The notes beneath the pieces were generated by a model. The model was not told the origin of the DNA, ran no database searches, and worked only from the letters and a program-made list of their open reading frames with translations. From JAZSMS01 sp045536015 (lineage in GTDB: Bacteria; Bacillota; Clostridia; Christensenellales; QALW01): a DNA stretch of 10,929 bases. The position numbers were made by a program, and so were the translations under genes. This document shows, in pieces, positions 1 through 6,409 of this stretch. The stretch is taken from positions 1 through 10,929 of the forward strand of contig JAZSMS010000118.1 in the NCBI GenBank assembly GCA_045536015.1, written 5' to 3'. Position 1 is the stretch's first letter. Each line of letters opens with the position of its first letter.

Positions 1-1273
1 TGATAAAAAGCAAGAGCTTGAAGATTATCTTGTTCAGCTTGAAGAAGCAAAAAAGCGCGACCATAACAAGCTTGGCAGAGAGCTTGAACTCTTTACTACA
101 AGTGACGTTATCGGTCAGGGCTTGCCGATTATGCTTCCAAAGGGCGCAAGAATCATTCAGCTTCTTCAGCGCTTTGTTGAGGATGAAGAGCAAAAGCGTG
201 GTTGGCTTTTAACAAAAACACCTTTAATGGCAAAGAGCGACCTTTATAAGATAAGCGGTCACTGGGACCATTATCTTGACGGTATGTTTGTTATGGGTGA
301 CGAAGCAAAGGATGACGAAGTATTTGCACTCCGTCCAATGACATGTCCCTTCCAGTATCAAGCATATCTTAACCGTCCCCGTTCGTACCGAGATCTTCCG
401 CTTAGATATAACGAAACCTCAACTTTATTTAGAAACGAAGCTTCGGGCGAAATGCACGGTCTTATCCGCGTTCGCCAATTTACTATAAGCGAGGGCCACT
501 TAATGTGTACGCCCGAGCAGCTTGAAGGCGAATTTAAAAACTGCTTAGAGCTTACAACGTTTATGCTTAAAACGCTTGGTTTGTTTGAAGACGTTTCGTA
601 CCGTTTTTCGCAGTGGGATCCCGATAACAGAGAAAAGTATATCGGTACGCAAGAACAGTGGGACGAGGCACAGGGCGTTATGAAGACCATTTTAGACGAT
701 CTTGGCATCGAATATAAGATAGGTGTTGGCGAAGCTGCCTTCTACGGACCTAAGCTTGATATACAGATAAAGAACGTTCACGGCAAGGAAGATACGCTTA
801 TTACTATCCAGATTGACCAGATGCTTGCCAAAAACTTTGGTATGGAATATACCGATAAAGACGGCAGTAAGAAGAACCCGTATATTATTCACCGCACCTC
901 TATCGGTTGCTACGAAAGAACGCTTGCCTTGCTTATTGAAAAATATGCAGGTGCGTTCCCGACGTGGCTTGCACCCGTACAGGTAAAAATTATGAATATT
1001 ACCGACAGAACGGATGAGGCTTGCCGAGAAATTATGCAAAAATTATCTGATGCTTCGCTTCGTTGCGAATATGATTCGCGCAACGAAAAGGTTGGCTATA
1101 AGATTCGTGAGGCACAGCTTGAAAAGGTACCTTATATGCTCATCGTAGGCGACAGAGAAGCTGCCGAGGGCAAGGTTTCGGTTCGCTCAAGAAAAGAGGG
1201 CGACCTTGGCGTAATGTCGGTTGACGAATTCTTATCAAAAATATTGGTAGAAGTTGCAACAAAACAACGTTAA
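1..1273 (+). CDS. thrS: Threonyl-tRNA synthetase, 3' part (N-terminus outside window)
   Basis: Class II aminoacyl-tRNA synthetase that charges tRNA-Thr in the cytoplasm. The reading frame is open from base 2 and gives 423 residues before the TAA stop. The visible part begins in the linker before the catalytic core (EEAKKRDHNKLGRELELF), then carries the core and the C-terminal anticodon-binding domain (from about visible residue 320, PTWLAPVQVKIMNITD). The three zinc ligands expected in ThrRS are present: Cys115 in MTCP, His166 in SEGH and His297 in IHR. Motif 2 reads FRNEASGEMHGLIRVRQFT and motif 3 GCYERTLALLIEKYAG. These are the variant forms of the better known MNCPGH, RGFTQDDAH and GSxER signatures. 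The TGS and editing domains, if present, lie upstream of the window. An ATG or TTG within the open frame (122 or 131) is not the real start, because conserved synthetase sequence continues upstream to base 2. Confidence 0.97.
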   Translation, partial: DKKQELEDYLVQLEEAKKRDHNKLGRELELFTTSDVIGQGLPIMLPKGARIIQLLQRFVEDEEQKRGWLLTKTPLMAKSDLYKISGHWDHYLDGMFVMGDEAKDDEVFALRPMTCPFQYQAYLNRPRSYRDLPLRYNETSTLFRNEASGEMHGLIRVRQFTISEGHLMCTPEQLEGEFKNCLELTTFMLKTLGLFEDVSYRFSQWDPDNREKYIGTQEQWDEAQGVMKTILDDLGIEYKIGVGEAAFYGPKLDIQIKNVHGKEDTLITIQIDQMLAKNFGMEYTDKDGSKKNPYIIHRTSIGCYERTLALLIEKYAGAFPTWLAPVQVKIMNITDRTDEACREIMQKLSDASLRCEYDSRNEKVGYKIREAQLEKVPYMLIVGDREAAEGKVSVRSRKEGDLGVMSVDEFLSKILVEVATKQR

Positions 1274-1295
1274 GCATTTACAAAACAGTATAAGC

Positions 1296-1334
1296 AGTAT
1301 GCAAAAAAATGCATACTTGCAAAAAAAATGCATA
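1296..1334 (+). repeat. Inverted repeat and A-tract direct repeat at the OLE promoter
   Basis: AGTATGCA (1296-1303) and TGCATACT (1310-1317) form a perfect 8-bp inverted repeat around six A residues. The unit TGCA(n)TGCATA occurs twice in tandem (about 1300-1315 and 1318-1334). The second arm touches the -35 box. No T-run follows the hairpin on the plus strand, so it is not a convincing thrS terminator. It could be an operator or simply curved AT-rich promoter DNA. Confidence 0.45.
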
Positions 1335-1345
1335 TATGATATAAT
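1317..1345 (+). promoter_or_regulatory. Sigma-A promoter with extended -10, upstream of OLE RNA
   Basis: A -35 box TTGCAA (1317-1322), a 17-base spacer and a consensus -10 box TATAAT (1340-1345) are preceded by TGA at 1337-1339, which makes an extended -10. Transcription would start near 1352, a few tens of bases before the structured OLE region. This suggests that OLE and the oapA-dxs operon have their own promoter besides any read-through from thrS. Seen in sequence only; the start point is inferred. Confidence 0.75.
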
Positions 1346-1384
1346 GTGCTTAAGACAGAATATAAAATATTTCTGTTAAAACAC

Positions 1385-1985
1385 AAATATTTGGTGGCGC
1401 AGTATTCTAGTCAACTCATCTTGTTCTGAAGGCGGGGTTAAAATATCGCTAAAGGGCATATCGATGAAGTTCGTGGTATAGGCTTCGGACGCCCAGTCCG
1501 GGGTCTGTGCTGGGAGTTAAGGTTTATGGGGCGGTTGCAATGGCATGCAATTTAGACCCATTTTCCGTGGAGACATATTTTGGTGGTGCGGTGTAATAAC
1601 CGCATTACTGGATATGAAGAACCTGCTATGCGGTCCGGATAGGTCTTTGACCTTGAAGGTGCTGTGTACAGTGTAGCCTGCCTTGAGTGGTATACAGGGA
1701 TCAGGGATCTACGTCTTTAGGCTATGGCCGTAGCATAAAGACGATTGCCTTGTGAAATGTCTGCTGCAAAAGAGGATAGGAATTTGATGAGGTTGTTGAG
1801 GAAATCTCCTAGACTGTATTGAAAATTGAGGATTATAGTGTGGTCTAAGTGGCAATCGAGCCGCGCATTTATTGCGCAGACGCTTTTAAAGGGAAACCGC
1901 TTTTTCGGCGACGGGAAGTAAGTGTTTGGGAAAGCCTGCTCGACCTAAGCCGCAAGGTTTACTCAGTTTTCAGCCACCTTATTTT
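1385..1985 (+). ncRNA. ole: OLE RNA (Ornate Large Extremophilic RNA)
   Basis: A structured non-coding RNA of about 600 nt, matching the roughly 600-nt size of the OLE family. It is much richer in G than the flanking intergenic DNA and has no credible protein reading frame. The ends pair: GGTGGC (1393-1398) with GCCACC (1973-1978). Local helices are plentiful: 1481-1490 with 1496-1505; TTGCA 1535-1539 with TGCAA 1546-1550; TGCGGT 1587-1592 with ACCGCA 1599-1604, extended outwards by G-U pairs; CTGTGTAC 1662-1669 with GTATACAG 1690-1697; CGTCTTTA 1712-1719 with TAAAGACG 1736-1743, capped by GCTA/TAGC; GCGCA 1863-1867 with TGCGC 1873-1877. It lies directly upstream of an OapA-like membrane protein and then dxs, tlyA, argR, recN and spoIVB, which is the known OLE neighbourhood. 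Family knowledge: OLE RNA is abundant, binds OapA at the membrane together with OapB and other proteins, and is linked to tolerance of cold, short-chain alcohols and Mg2+ stress in Bacillus (Alkalihalobacillus) halodurans. Exact ends are estimated. Confidence 0.93.
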
Positions 1986-1988
1986 TTT
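1954..1988 (+). promoter_or_regulatory. Possible 3'-end/terminator switch of OLE RNA
   Basis: AAGGT (1954-1958) can pair with ACCTT (1976-1980), just before a run of seven T residues (1982-1988), which resembles a weak intrinsic terminator. The same ACCTT arm overlaps GCCACC (1973-1978), the 3' strand of the OLE closing helix, and AAGGT can alternatively pair with ACCT at 1943-1946. The structures are mutually exclusive. The T-run could set the OLE 3' end, with read-through needed for oapA and dxs. The stem is short with a 17-base loop, so this remains tentative. Confidence 0.35.
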
Positions 1989-2010
1989 AAATAAAAAGGA
2001 AAACAAAAAA

Positions 2011-2580
2011 ATGAAAAAAATTAAAAACAACGAAGACGAAGTTCCCCGACCTAAGCATAATTTATGGCCCGTAAAAATGATAATACTCACGTTTTTTATA
2101 GCGGCGGTATTTGCATTTTTAGCAGATTTAATCGAAAACGGCACTTCAATAATATTACCTATAGTTATTTTGGTTTTGCTTATTGCAATCGGTTGCATCT
2201 TTGACGTAATAGGAACTGCAGTTGCCTCAGCAGATAAGGGACCGTTTATCGCAATGTCAAGCAAAAAGGTGCGCGGCGCAAAGGAATGCTTAAGTATACT
2301 TAAAAATGCCGATAAGGTTTCTAATATCTGTAACGACGTTATAGGCGATATTTGCGGTGTTGTTTCGGGTGCGGCGGCGGCAAGCTTGGTTGTGCTTGCG
2401 GTTGCGCGCGTAGGAAATACTTACGAGATGATGCTTTCTATCTTTGCAAGTGCTCTTGTTTCGGCACTAACTGTTGGAGGCAAAGCACTTGGAAAAACTT
2501 TTGCAATGCAAAGGTCAAAGGATATCGTTTTATTTGTTGGACGTTTTGTTTCATTATTTAAACGACAGGATAAAAAATGA
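2011..2580 (+). CDS. oapA: OLE-associated membrane protein OapA
   Basis: A 189-residue integral membrane protein, the dedicated protein partner of OLE RNA. Start: ATG at 2011, preceded by AAAGGA (1995-2000). The frame stays open upstream to a GTG at 1849, but that extension lies inside the OLE RNA and is not coding. Four hydrophobic segments are visible, about residues 21-41, 46-66, 115-133 and 140-158. The family hallmark DxxxD is present as D109-VIG-D113, just before the third segment. The second segment and following loop (FDVIGTAVASAD, then KKVRGAKECLSILKNADK) resemble the DUF21 transmembrane domain of CNNM/CorC magnesium proteins (the S-E-T-A-L-like turn, then a basic helix with N-D). 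That is my comparison, not a search result. Lysine and arginine residues at both ends could contact RNA. The stop codon overlaps the dxs start (ATGA), so the two genes are translationally coupled. In known hosts OapA anchors OLE to the membrane. Confidence 0.9.
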   Translation: MKKIKNNEDEVPRPKHNLWPVKMIILTFFIAAVFAFLADLIENGTSIILPIVILVLLIAIGCIFDVIGTAVASADKGPFIAMSSKKVRGAKECLSILKNADKVSNICNDVIGDICGVVSGAAAASLVVLAVARVGNTYEMMLSIFASALVSALTVGGKALGKTFAMQRSKDIVLFVGRFVSLFKRQDKK

Positions 2581-4382
2581 TTTTAGAAAAAATCAATTCG
2601 CCAAAGGATATTAAGAGTCTAACGATAGACGAACTTAAAGTTCTGGCAGATGAAGTTCGTGCCGAAATAATTTCCGTTACTCTTTCTAACGGCGGACATA
2701 TGGCTTCAAGCTTAGGCACGGTAGAACTTATCTTGGCACTTCATTATGTGTTTGATACGCCAAGTGATAAGCTTGTGTTTGACGTAGGACATCAGGCGTA
2801 TACACACAAGCTAATTACCGGCAGGCGAGAAGAGTTTAAAAATTTAAGAAAAAAGGACGGAATAAGCGGCTTTCCTACACATAAAGAAAGCGAGTATGAC
2901 GTTTTTGATGCAGGACATGCTTCTGCATCTATTTCTGTTTCGTTAGGTCTTGCGCGCGCTCGTGATATTAAAAAGGATAAATACGAGGTTGTTGCTGTTA
3001 TAGGCGACGGCTCTATCTCCGGCGGTGTTGCACTTGAGGCGCTTAATGATATAGGCGATACCGATACAAAAATGATTATCGTTTTAAATGATAACGAAAT
3101 GTCAATTTCTAAAAACGTTGGAGGTCTTTCAACGCATTTTAGTAAAATCCGTACTCAAAGCGGTTATTTAAAGGGCAAAAGACGAATAAAGCACGCGCTT
3201 AAAAAGATAAATGCAAACGCGCTTTTTAAATTTGCCGTTCATTTCAGAAATACGTTAAGATATCTGTTAATAGGCGAAACCTTTTTTGATGCAATTGGTA
3301 TAAAATATCTTGGCCCTATTAATGGTCATAATTTAGAAGAGCTTATAGAAACGTTTACACGCGCAAAACAGCAGGACGAGCCTATCGTTATTCATACGGT
3401 TACAAGTAAGGGGTTTGGCTACGAGCAAGCCCAGCAGAATCCGGAAAAATATCACGGCGTTTCTCCGCAAAAAAAACAGGCGTGCGAAGAAATTTCATTT
3501 GCCAAGCAGTTTGCAAAATCACTTGAAGAAATGCACTTGCTTGATAATTCCGTTTGTGCAGTTACGGCGGGAATGCCGTATAATACGGGACTTAGCGAGT
3601 TTGCTCAAAAGCATCCTCAATGCTTTTTTGATACCGGTATTGCCGAGCAACACGCGCTTTCGCTTTCGGGAGGCCTTGCCCGCGGCGGATTAAAGCCGTT
3701 TGTAGTAATTTATTCTACGTTTATGCAGCGTGGCTTTGACCAGCTTTTCCACGATATTTGCTTGCAGGAGCTTGACGTAACGGTTTGTGTTGATCATGCA
3801 GGCTTGGCGGGCGAAGACGGTGCAACACATCAGGGTATTTACGATTTAGCATTTTTGCGAACAATGCCAAATCTTACGGTTTTATGTGCACGCGACAGTG
3901 CTCAGCTTGATAAAATGCTTAAGCAGTCGTTACAAATCAAAGGACCCGTAGCAATACGATATCCTAAAGGTGCCTGCGCATGTATTGAAGGGGTAGAAAC
4001 CGACGTTTGCGCATGGGATACCCTTAAAAACGGCAAAAACGGAGCAGTTTTAGCCTTTGGCGGAAGTATTCAATCGGCGTTAGAAGTTGCAGAAGAACTT
4101 GACCTGACGGTTTACGATGCACGATGCATTAAACCGCTTGATGAAAAGGCGCTTGAAAAAATTTGCGATAAGCCGATAGTGGTTATCGAAGATAATGCTG
4201 CTGCAGGCGGCTTGGGTGAAGCGGTTTTAAATTATTACTCGCACAAAAACATTAGTGCAAAGGTTTTTGGTTTTGCGCTTAAAGACGAATTTGTTGCACT
4301 TGGTAGTGTGCTTCAGCAGCGCGAAGATAACTGCATTGATGCCAAAAATATAATAGAGAAAATTAAAAATGAGATTAGATAA
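2577..4382 (+). CDS. dxs: 1-deoxy-D-xylulose-5-phosphate synthase
   Basis: Thiamine-diphosphate enzyme that condenses pyruvate with glyceraldehyde 3-phosphate to DXP, the first step of the MEP isoprenoid route and a source of thiamine and pyridoxal precursors. The 601 residues are slightly shorter than typical (about 620-640). Visible motifs: GGHMASSLG with His41; the ThDP site GDG at 143-145 with Asp144 and Asn173 (LNDNEMSIS) at the usual 29-residue spacing; catalytic Glu357 in GIAEQH; AGLAGEDGATHQG at 408-420; and the phosphate-binding region IRYPKG with Arg461. The C-terminal transketolase domain ends at IKNEIR. One oddity is that the DRAG motif reads DHAG (D406-H407), replacing an Arg usually conserved there. 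It starts four bases inside oapA (ATGA) with AGGA at 2567-2570 as ribosome binding site, and overlaps tlyA by 14 bases. Confidence 0.97.
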   Translation: MILEKINSPKDIKSLTIDELKVLADEVRAEIISVTLSNGGHMASSLGTVELILALHYVFDTPSDKLVFDVGHQAYTHKLITGRREEFKNLRKKDGISGFPTHKESEYDVFDAGHASASISVSLGLARARDIKKDKYEVVAVIGDGSISGGVALEALNDIGDTDTKMIIVLNDNEMSISKNVGGLSTHFSKIRTQSGYLKGKRRIKHALKKINANALFKFAVHFRNTLRYLLIGETFFDAIGIKYLGPINGHNLEELIETFTRAKQQDEPIVIHTVTSKGFGYEQAQQNPEKYHGVSPQKKQACEEISFAKQFAKSLEEMHLLDNSVCAVTAGMPYNTGLSEFAQKHPQCFFDTGIAEQHALSLSGGLARGGLKPFVVIYSTFMQRGFDQLFHDICLQELDVTVCVDHAGLAGEDGATHQGIYDLAFLRTMPNLTVLCARDSAQLDKMLKQSLQIKGPVAIRYPKGACACIEGVETDVCAWDTLKNGKNGAVLAFGGSIQSALEVAEELDLTVYDARCIKPLDEKALEKICDKPIVVIEDNAAAGGLGEAVLNYYSHKNISAKVFGFALKDEFVALGSVLQQREDNCIDAKNIIEKIKNEIR

Positions 4383-5124
4383 AGCTATTTTTGTTCAAAA
4401 ACTAGCACAAAGTCGCAGTCGTGCCGAAATGCTTATTTTATCAGGTGCTGTAAAGGTTAACGGAAAGGTTATAACAAAACCTTCTCACGATATAAAAGAA
4501 AGCGACGGTATAGAGGTAGAAGACATAGCATACGTTGGTCGCGGCGGCTTAAAGCTTGAAGGTGCGCTTGATGAGTTTGAGCTTAATGTAAACGGTCTTG
4601 TTGCGCTTGATATTGGTGCCTCTACAGGAGGGTTTACGCAATGCCTTTTAAAACGCGGTGCAAAAAAGGTGTTTGCCGTTGACGTTGGGCACGGGCAGAT
4701 GGCAAGTGAAATTGCACAGGATAGCAGGGTAGAGTTATTTGAAGACACCAATGCACGTGATATATTTTTAGAAATGTTTTCGCAAAAGCCCGATATAGCT
4801 GTGATGGACGTTTCGTTTATTTCGCAAACGGTGCTTTACGAGGCGTTATTTGCCTGTGTTGACTGTGTTGTTGCGCTTGTTAAGCCGCAGTTTGAGCTGG
4901 AGAAAAAGTTTTTAACAAAAAAGGGAATAGTAAAAGACAAAAAACTGTATCCGCTTGTTTTTAAAAAAATTGAGGAGTCTGCAAAAAAATACGGAATGCA
5001 GATAGAAAAGGCTTGTGTTTCTTCAATTTTGGGCGGAGACGGAAATAAAGAGTTTTTTGTGTTGCTTACAAAAGGGAATAATACTTTTGATATAGAAAAA
5101 TTTTTAAAGGGGGAGCAGAAATGA
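4369..5124 (+). CDS. tlyA: TlyA/YqxC-family rRNA 2'-O-ribose methyltransferase
   Basis: A 251-residue protein with an N-terminal S4 RNA-binding domain (about residues 1-58: RLDKAIFVQKLAQSRSRAE, then SGAVKVNGKVITKPS) and an FtsJ/RrmJ-like Rossmann methyltransferase domain. The SAM-binding motif LVALDIGASTGGFT is at 77-90, followed by FAVDVGHGQ, the acidic MDVSFIS at 146-152, and ALVKPQFE with Lys172 and Glu176. Lys62 (GLKL) and Glu228 (NKEFF) fit the K-D-K-E catalytic tetrad of this fold. The family methylates ribose 2'-OH in rRNA (TlyA acts on 16S and/or 23S). The older name hemolysin is misleading. The start overlaps the dxs end by 14 bases and the stop overlaps the nadK start, so it is translated as part of the operon. 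Its rRNA target here is not shown by the sequence. Confidence 0.93.
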   Translation: MRLDKAIFVQKLAQSRSRAEMLILSGAVKVNGKVITKPSHDIKESDGIEVEDIAYVGRGGLKLEGALDEFELNVNGLVALDIGASTGGFTQCLLKRGAKKVFAVDVGHGQMASEIAQDSRVELFEDTNARDIFLEMFSQKPDIAVMDVSFISQTVLYEALFACVDCVVALVKPQFELEKKFLTKKGIVKDKKLYPLVFKKIEESAKKYGMQIEKACVSSILGGDGNKEFFVLLTKGNNTFDIEKFLKGEQK

Positions 5125-5951
5125 AAAAGTTAGGCATTTACGTAAACAAGAAAAAAGAAAATGCTTTTAAAATAACCGAGCAGCTTCTGCTTCTTGCAGA
5201 CGAAATGGGCTTTGTTTGCAAAATTTTATCAAGCCCCGTTTCAGAAAAAGAAAAACTAGAATTTGCCAAAAACGTTGATGCTATTATTGTGCTTGGCGGC
5301 GACGGAACTATTCTTCGTATAGCAAGCGCTGCAGCAAAGGCAAATACACCGCTTTTGGCGGTTAATTTAGGCCACCTTGGGTTCTTAACCGAAGTAGAGA
5401 CTGATGGACTTGAAAAAGCCTTAAAATTGATTAAGGAAGAAAAGTTTGTTATCGAAGAGCGAATGATGCTTGCGTGTTATGCCAAAGATGAAGAGCTTTT
5501 AGCGTTAAATGACATTTGCCTTCAGCGAGCAAGCGAAAGAAAGCTTTTAAACCTTGAGGTATATGCGGGCGAAGAATTTGTTGATTCGCTTTCTGCTGAT
5601 GGGGTTTTGGTTTCGTCACCTACAGGATCTACGGCATATTCGCTTTCGGCAGGCGGACCGATAATAAGTCCAAAGGTAAGCGTGCTTTTAATGACACCGG
5701 TCTGCGCACACACACTGCGCGCAAGGCCTATTGTGTTTAGAGATGACGAAAAGCTTAAGTTTTTTGCAAAGGACGAATCGGGCTTTTCGGTTATTCTTGA
5801 CGGAAACGACGTTTCGCACTTAAAAGGCGTAAAGGAAATTGAGGTTTCGCGTTCTAGCGTAAGCGTTAAATTTATAACGTTTACCGAAAAACGCTTTTTT
5901 ACAAGATTAAATTCAAAACTTATCGAATGGACTAAGGGAGGAAACTTATGA
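5121..5951 (+). CDS. nadK: NAD kinase
   Basis: Cytoplasmic ATP- or polyphosphate-dependent NAD kinase making NADP+, 276 residues, a normal bacterial length. Signature motifs: LGGDGT at 58-63 with catalytic Asp61, NLGHLGFLTEVE at 82-93, the LND element at 129-131, and the glycine-rich NAD site DGVLVSSPTGSTAYS at 160-174 followed by LSAGGP. TPVCAHTLRARPIVF is at 192-206. The start is in the ATGA overlap with tlyA, with a strong AGGGGGAG ribosome binding site just upstream (about 5108-5115). The stop overlaps argR in another ATGA. Placement of nadK between tlyA and argR is the clostridial arrangement; Bacillus subtilis lacks it at this position. Confidence 0.96.
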   Translation: MKKLGIYVNKKKENAFKITEQLLLLADEMGFVCKILSSPVSEKEKLEFAKNVDAIIVLGGDGTILRIASAAAKANTPLLAVNLGHLGFLTEVETDGLEKALKLIKEEKFVIEERMMLACYAKDEELLALNDICLQRASERKLLNLEVYAGEEFVDSLSADGVLVSSPTGSTAYSLSAGGPIISPKVSVLLMTPVCAHTLRARPIVFRDDEKLKFFAKDESGFSVILDGNDVSHLKGVKEIEVSRSSVSVKFITFTEKRFFTRLNSKLIEWTKGGNL

Positions 5952-6397
5952 AAGCGGCACGACATACCAGATTGCTTGAAATAATTTCAACAAGGGAGAT
6001 CGAAACGCAGGACGAGCTTGTTCAGGCACTTATTGCTGAGGGCTTTAAGGTTACGCAGGCAACCGTTTCGCGTGATATTAAAGATCTAAGACTTACTAAA
6101 ATTCCCGATGAGCGCGGCGGATACAAGTATGCATCTGTTGACAGCTCTACTGGTGGAATTACCTTAAAAATGAAGCAGTTGTTTGAAAATTCGGTTTTAT
6201 CAATAAAATCGGCAAACAATATTGTTGTAATCAAAACACTTGCAGGCTCTGCTAATACAATAGGTGTTGTAGTTGACGCGTTGCACGATCAGGATATTTT
6301 GGGCTCAGTTGCAGGAGACGATACGATTATGGTGGTAGTTACGTCGGCTTCTGCGGCAAGCGACGTTGTAGAAAAGCTTAATAATATGTTAAAATAA
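5948..6397 (+). CDS. argR: Arginine repressor ArgR/AhrC
   Basis: A 149-residue arginine-dependent transcription regulator. The N-terminal winged helix-turn-helix occupies residues 1-70, with the recognition helix TQATVSRDIKDLRL (36-49), including the DNA-contacting Ser41-Arg42, and the wing GGYKYA. The C-terminal oligomerisation and arginine-binding domain shows GSANTIG (100-106) and GSVAGDDT (119-126), whose paired Asp residues bind L-arginine in the family. It starts four bases inside nadK (ATGA) behind GGGAGGAAAC, a strong ribosome binding site. It probably controls arginine biosynthesis and catabolism genes elsewhere, since none lies in this window. The context with recN and spoIVB matches AhrC of Bacillus. 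Confidence 0.96.
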   Translation: MKAARHTRLLEIISTREIETQDELVQALIAEGFKVTQATVSRDIKDLRLTKIPDERGGYKYASVDSSTGGITLKMKQLFENSVLSIKSANNIVVIKTLAGSANTIGVVVDALHDQDILGSVAGDDTIMVVVTSASAASDVVEKLNNMLK

Positions 6398-6409
6398 CGA
6401 GGTATTTTT

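Noticed and set aside
1296..1317. Terminator for thrS
   Set aside because: The 8-bp hairpin is followed by A residues rather than T on the plus strand, so an intrinsic terminator is unlikely.
1385..1985. Group II intron, RNase P, tmRNA or T-box leader as alternative for the structured region
   Set aside because: No intron-encoded protein or domain V-like hairpin, no tRNA-like ends or tag frame, and no downstream synthetase. Synteny and size fit OLE instead.
1849..2010. N-terminal extension of the oapA frame from a GTG start (54 extra residues)
   Set aside because: It lies in the structured 3' part of OLE RNA and has no ribosome binding site. The ATG at 2011 with AAAGGA upstream gives a normal OapA.
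5522..5965. 147-residue minus-strand reading frame opposite nadK
   Set aside because: Antisense shadow of a well-conserved gene; no ribosome binding site, and the composition is Ser-rich as expected for a reverse-frame artefact.
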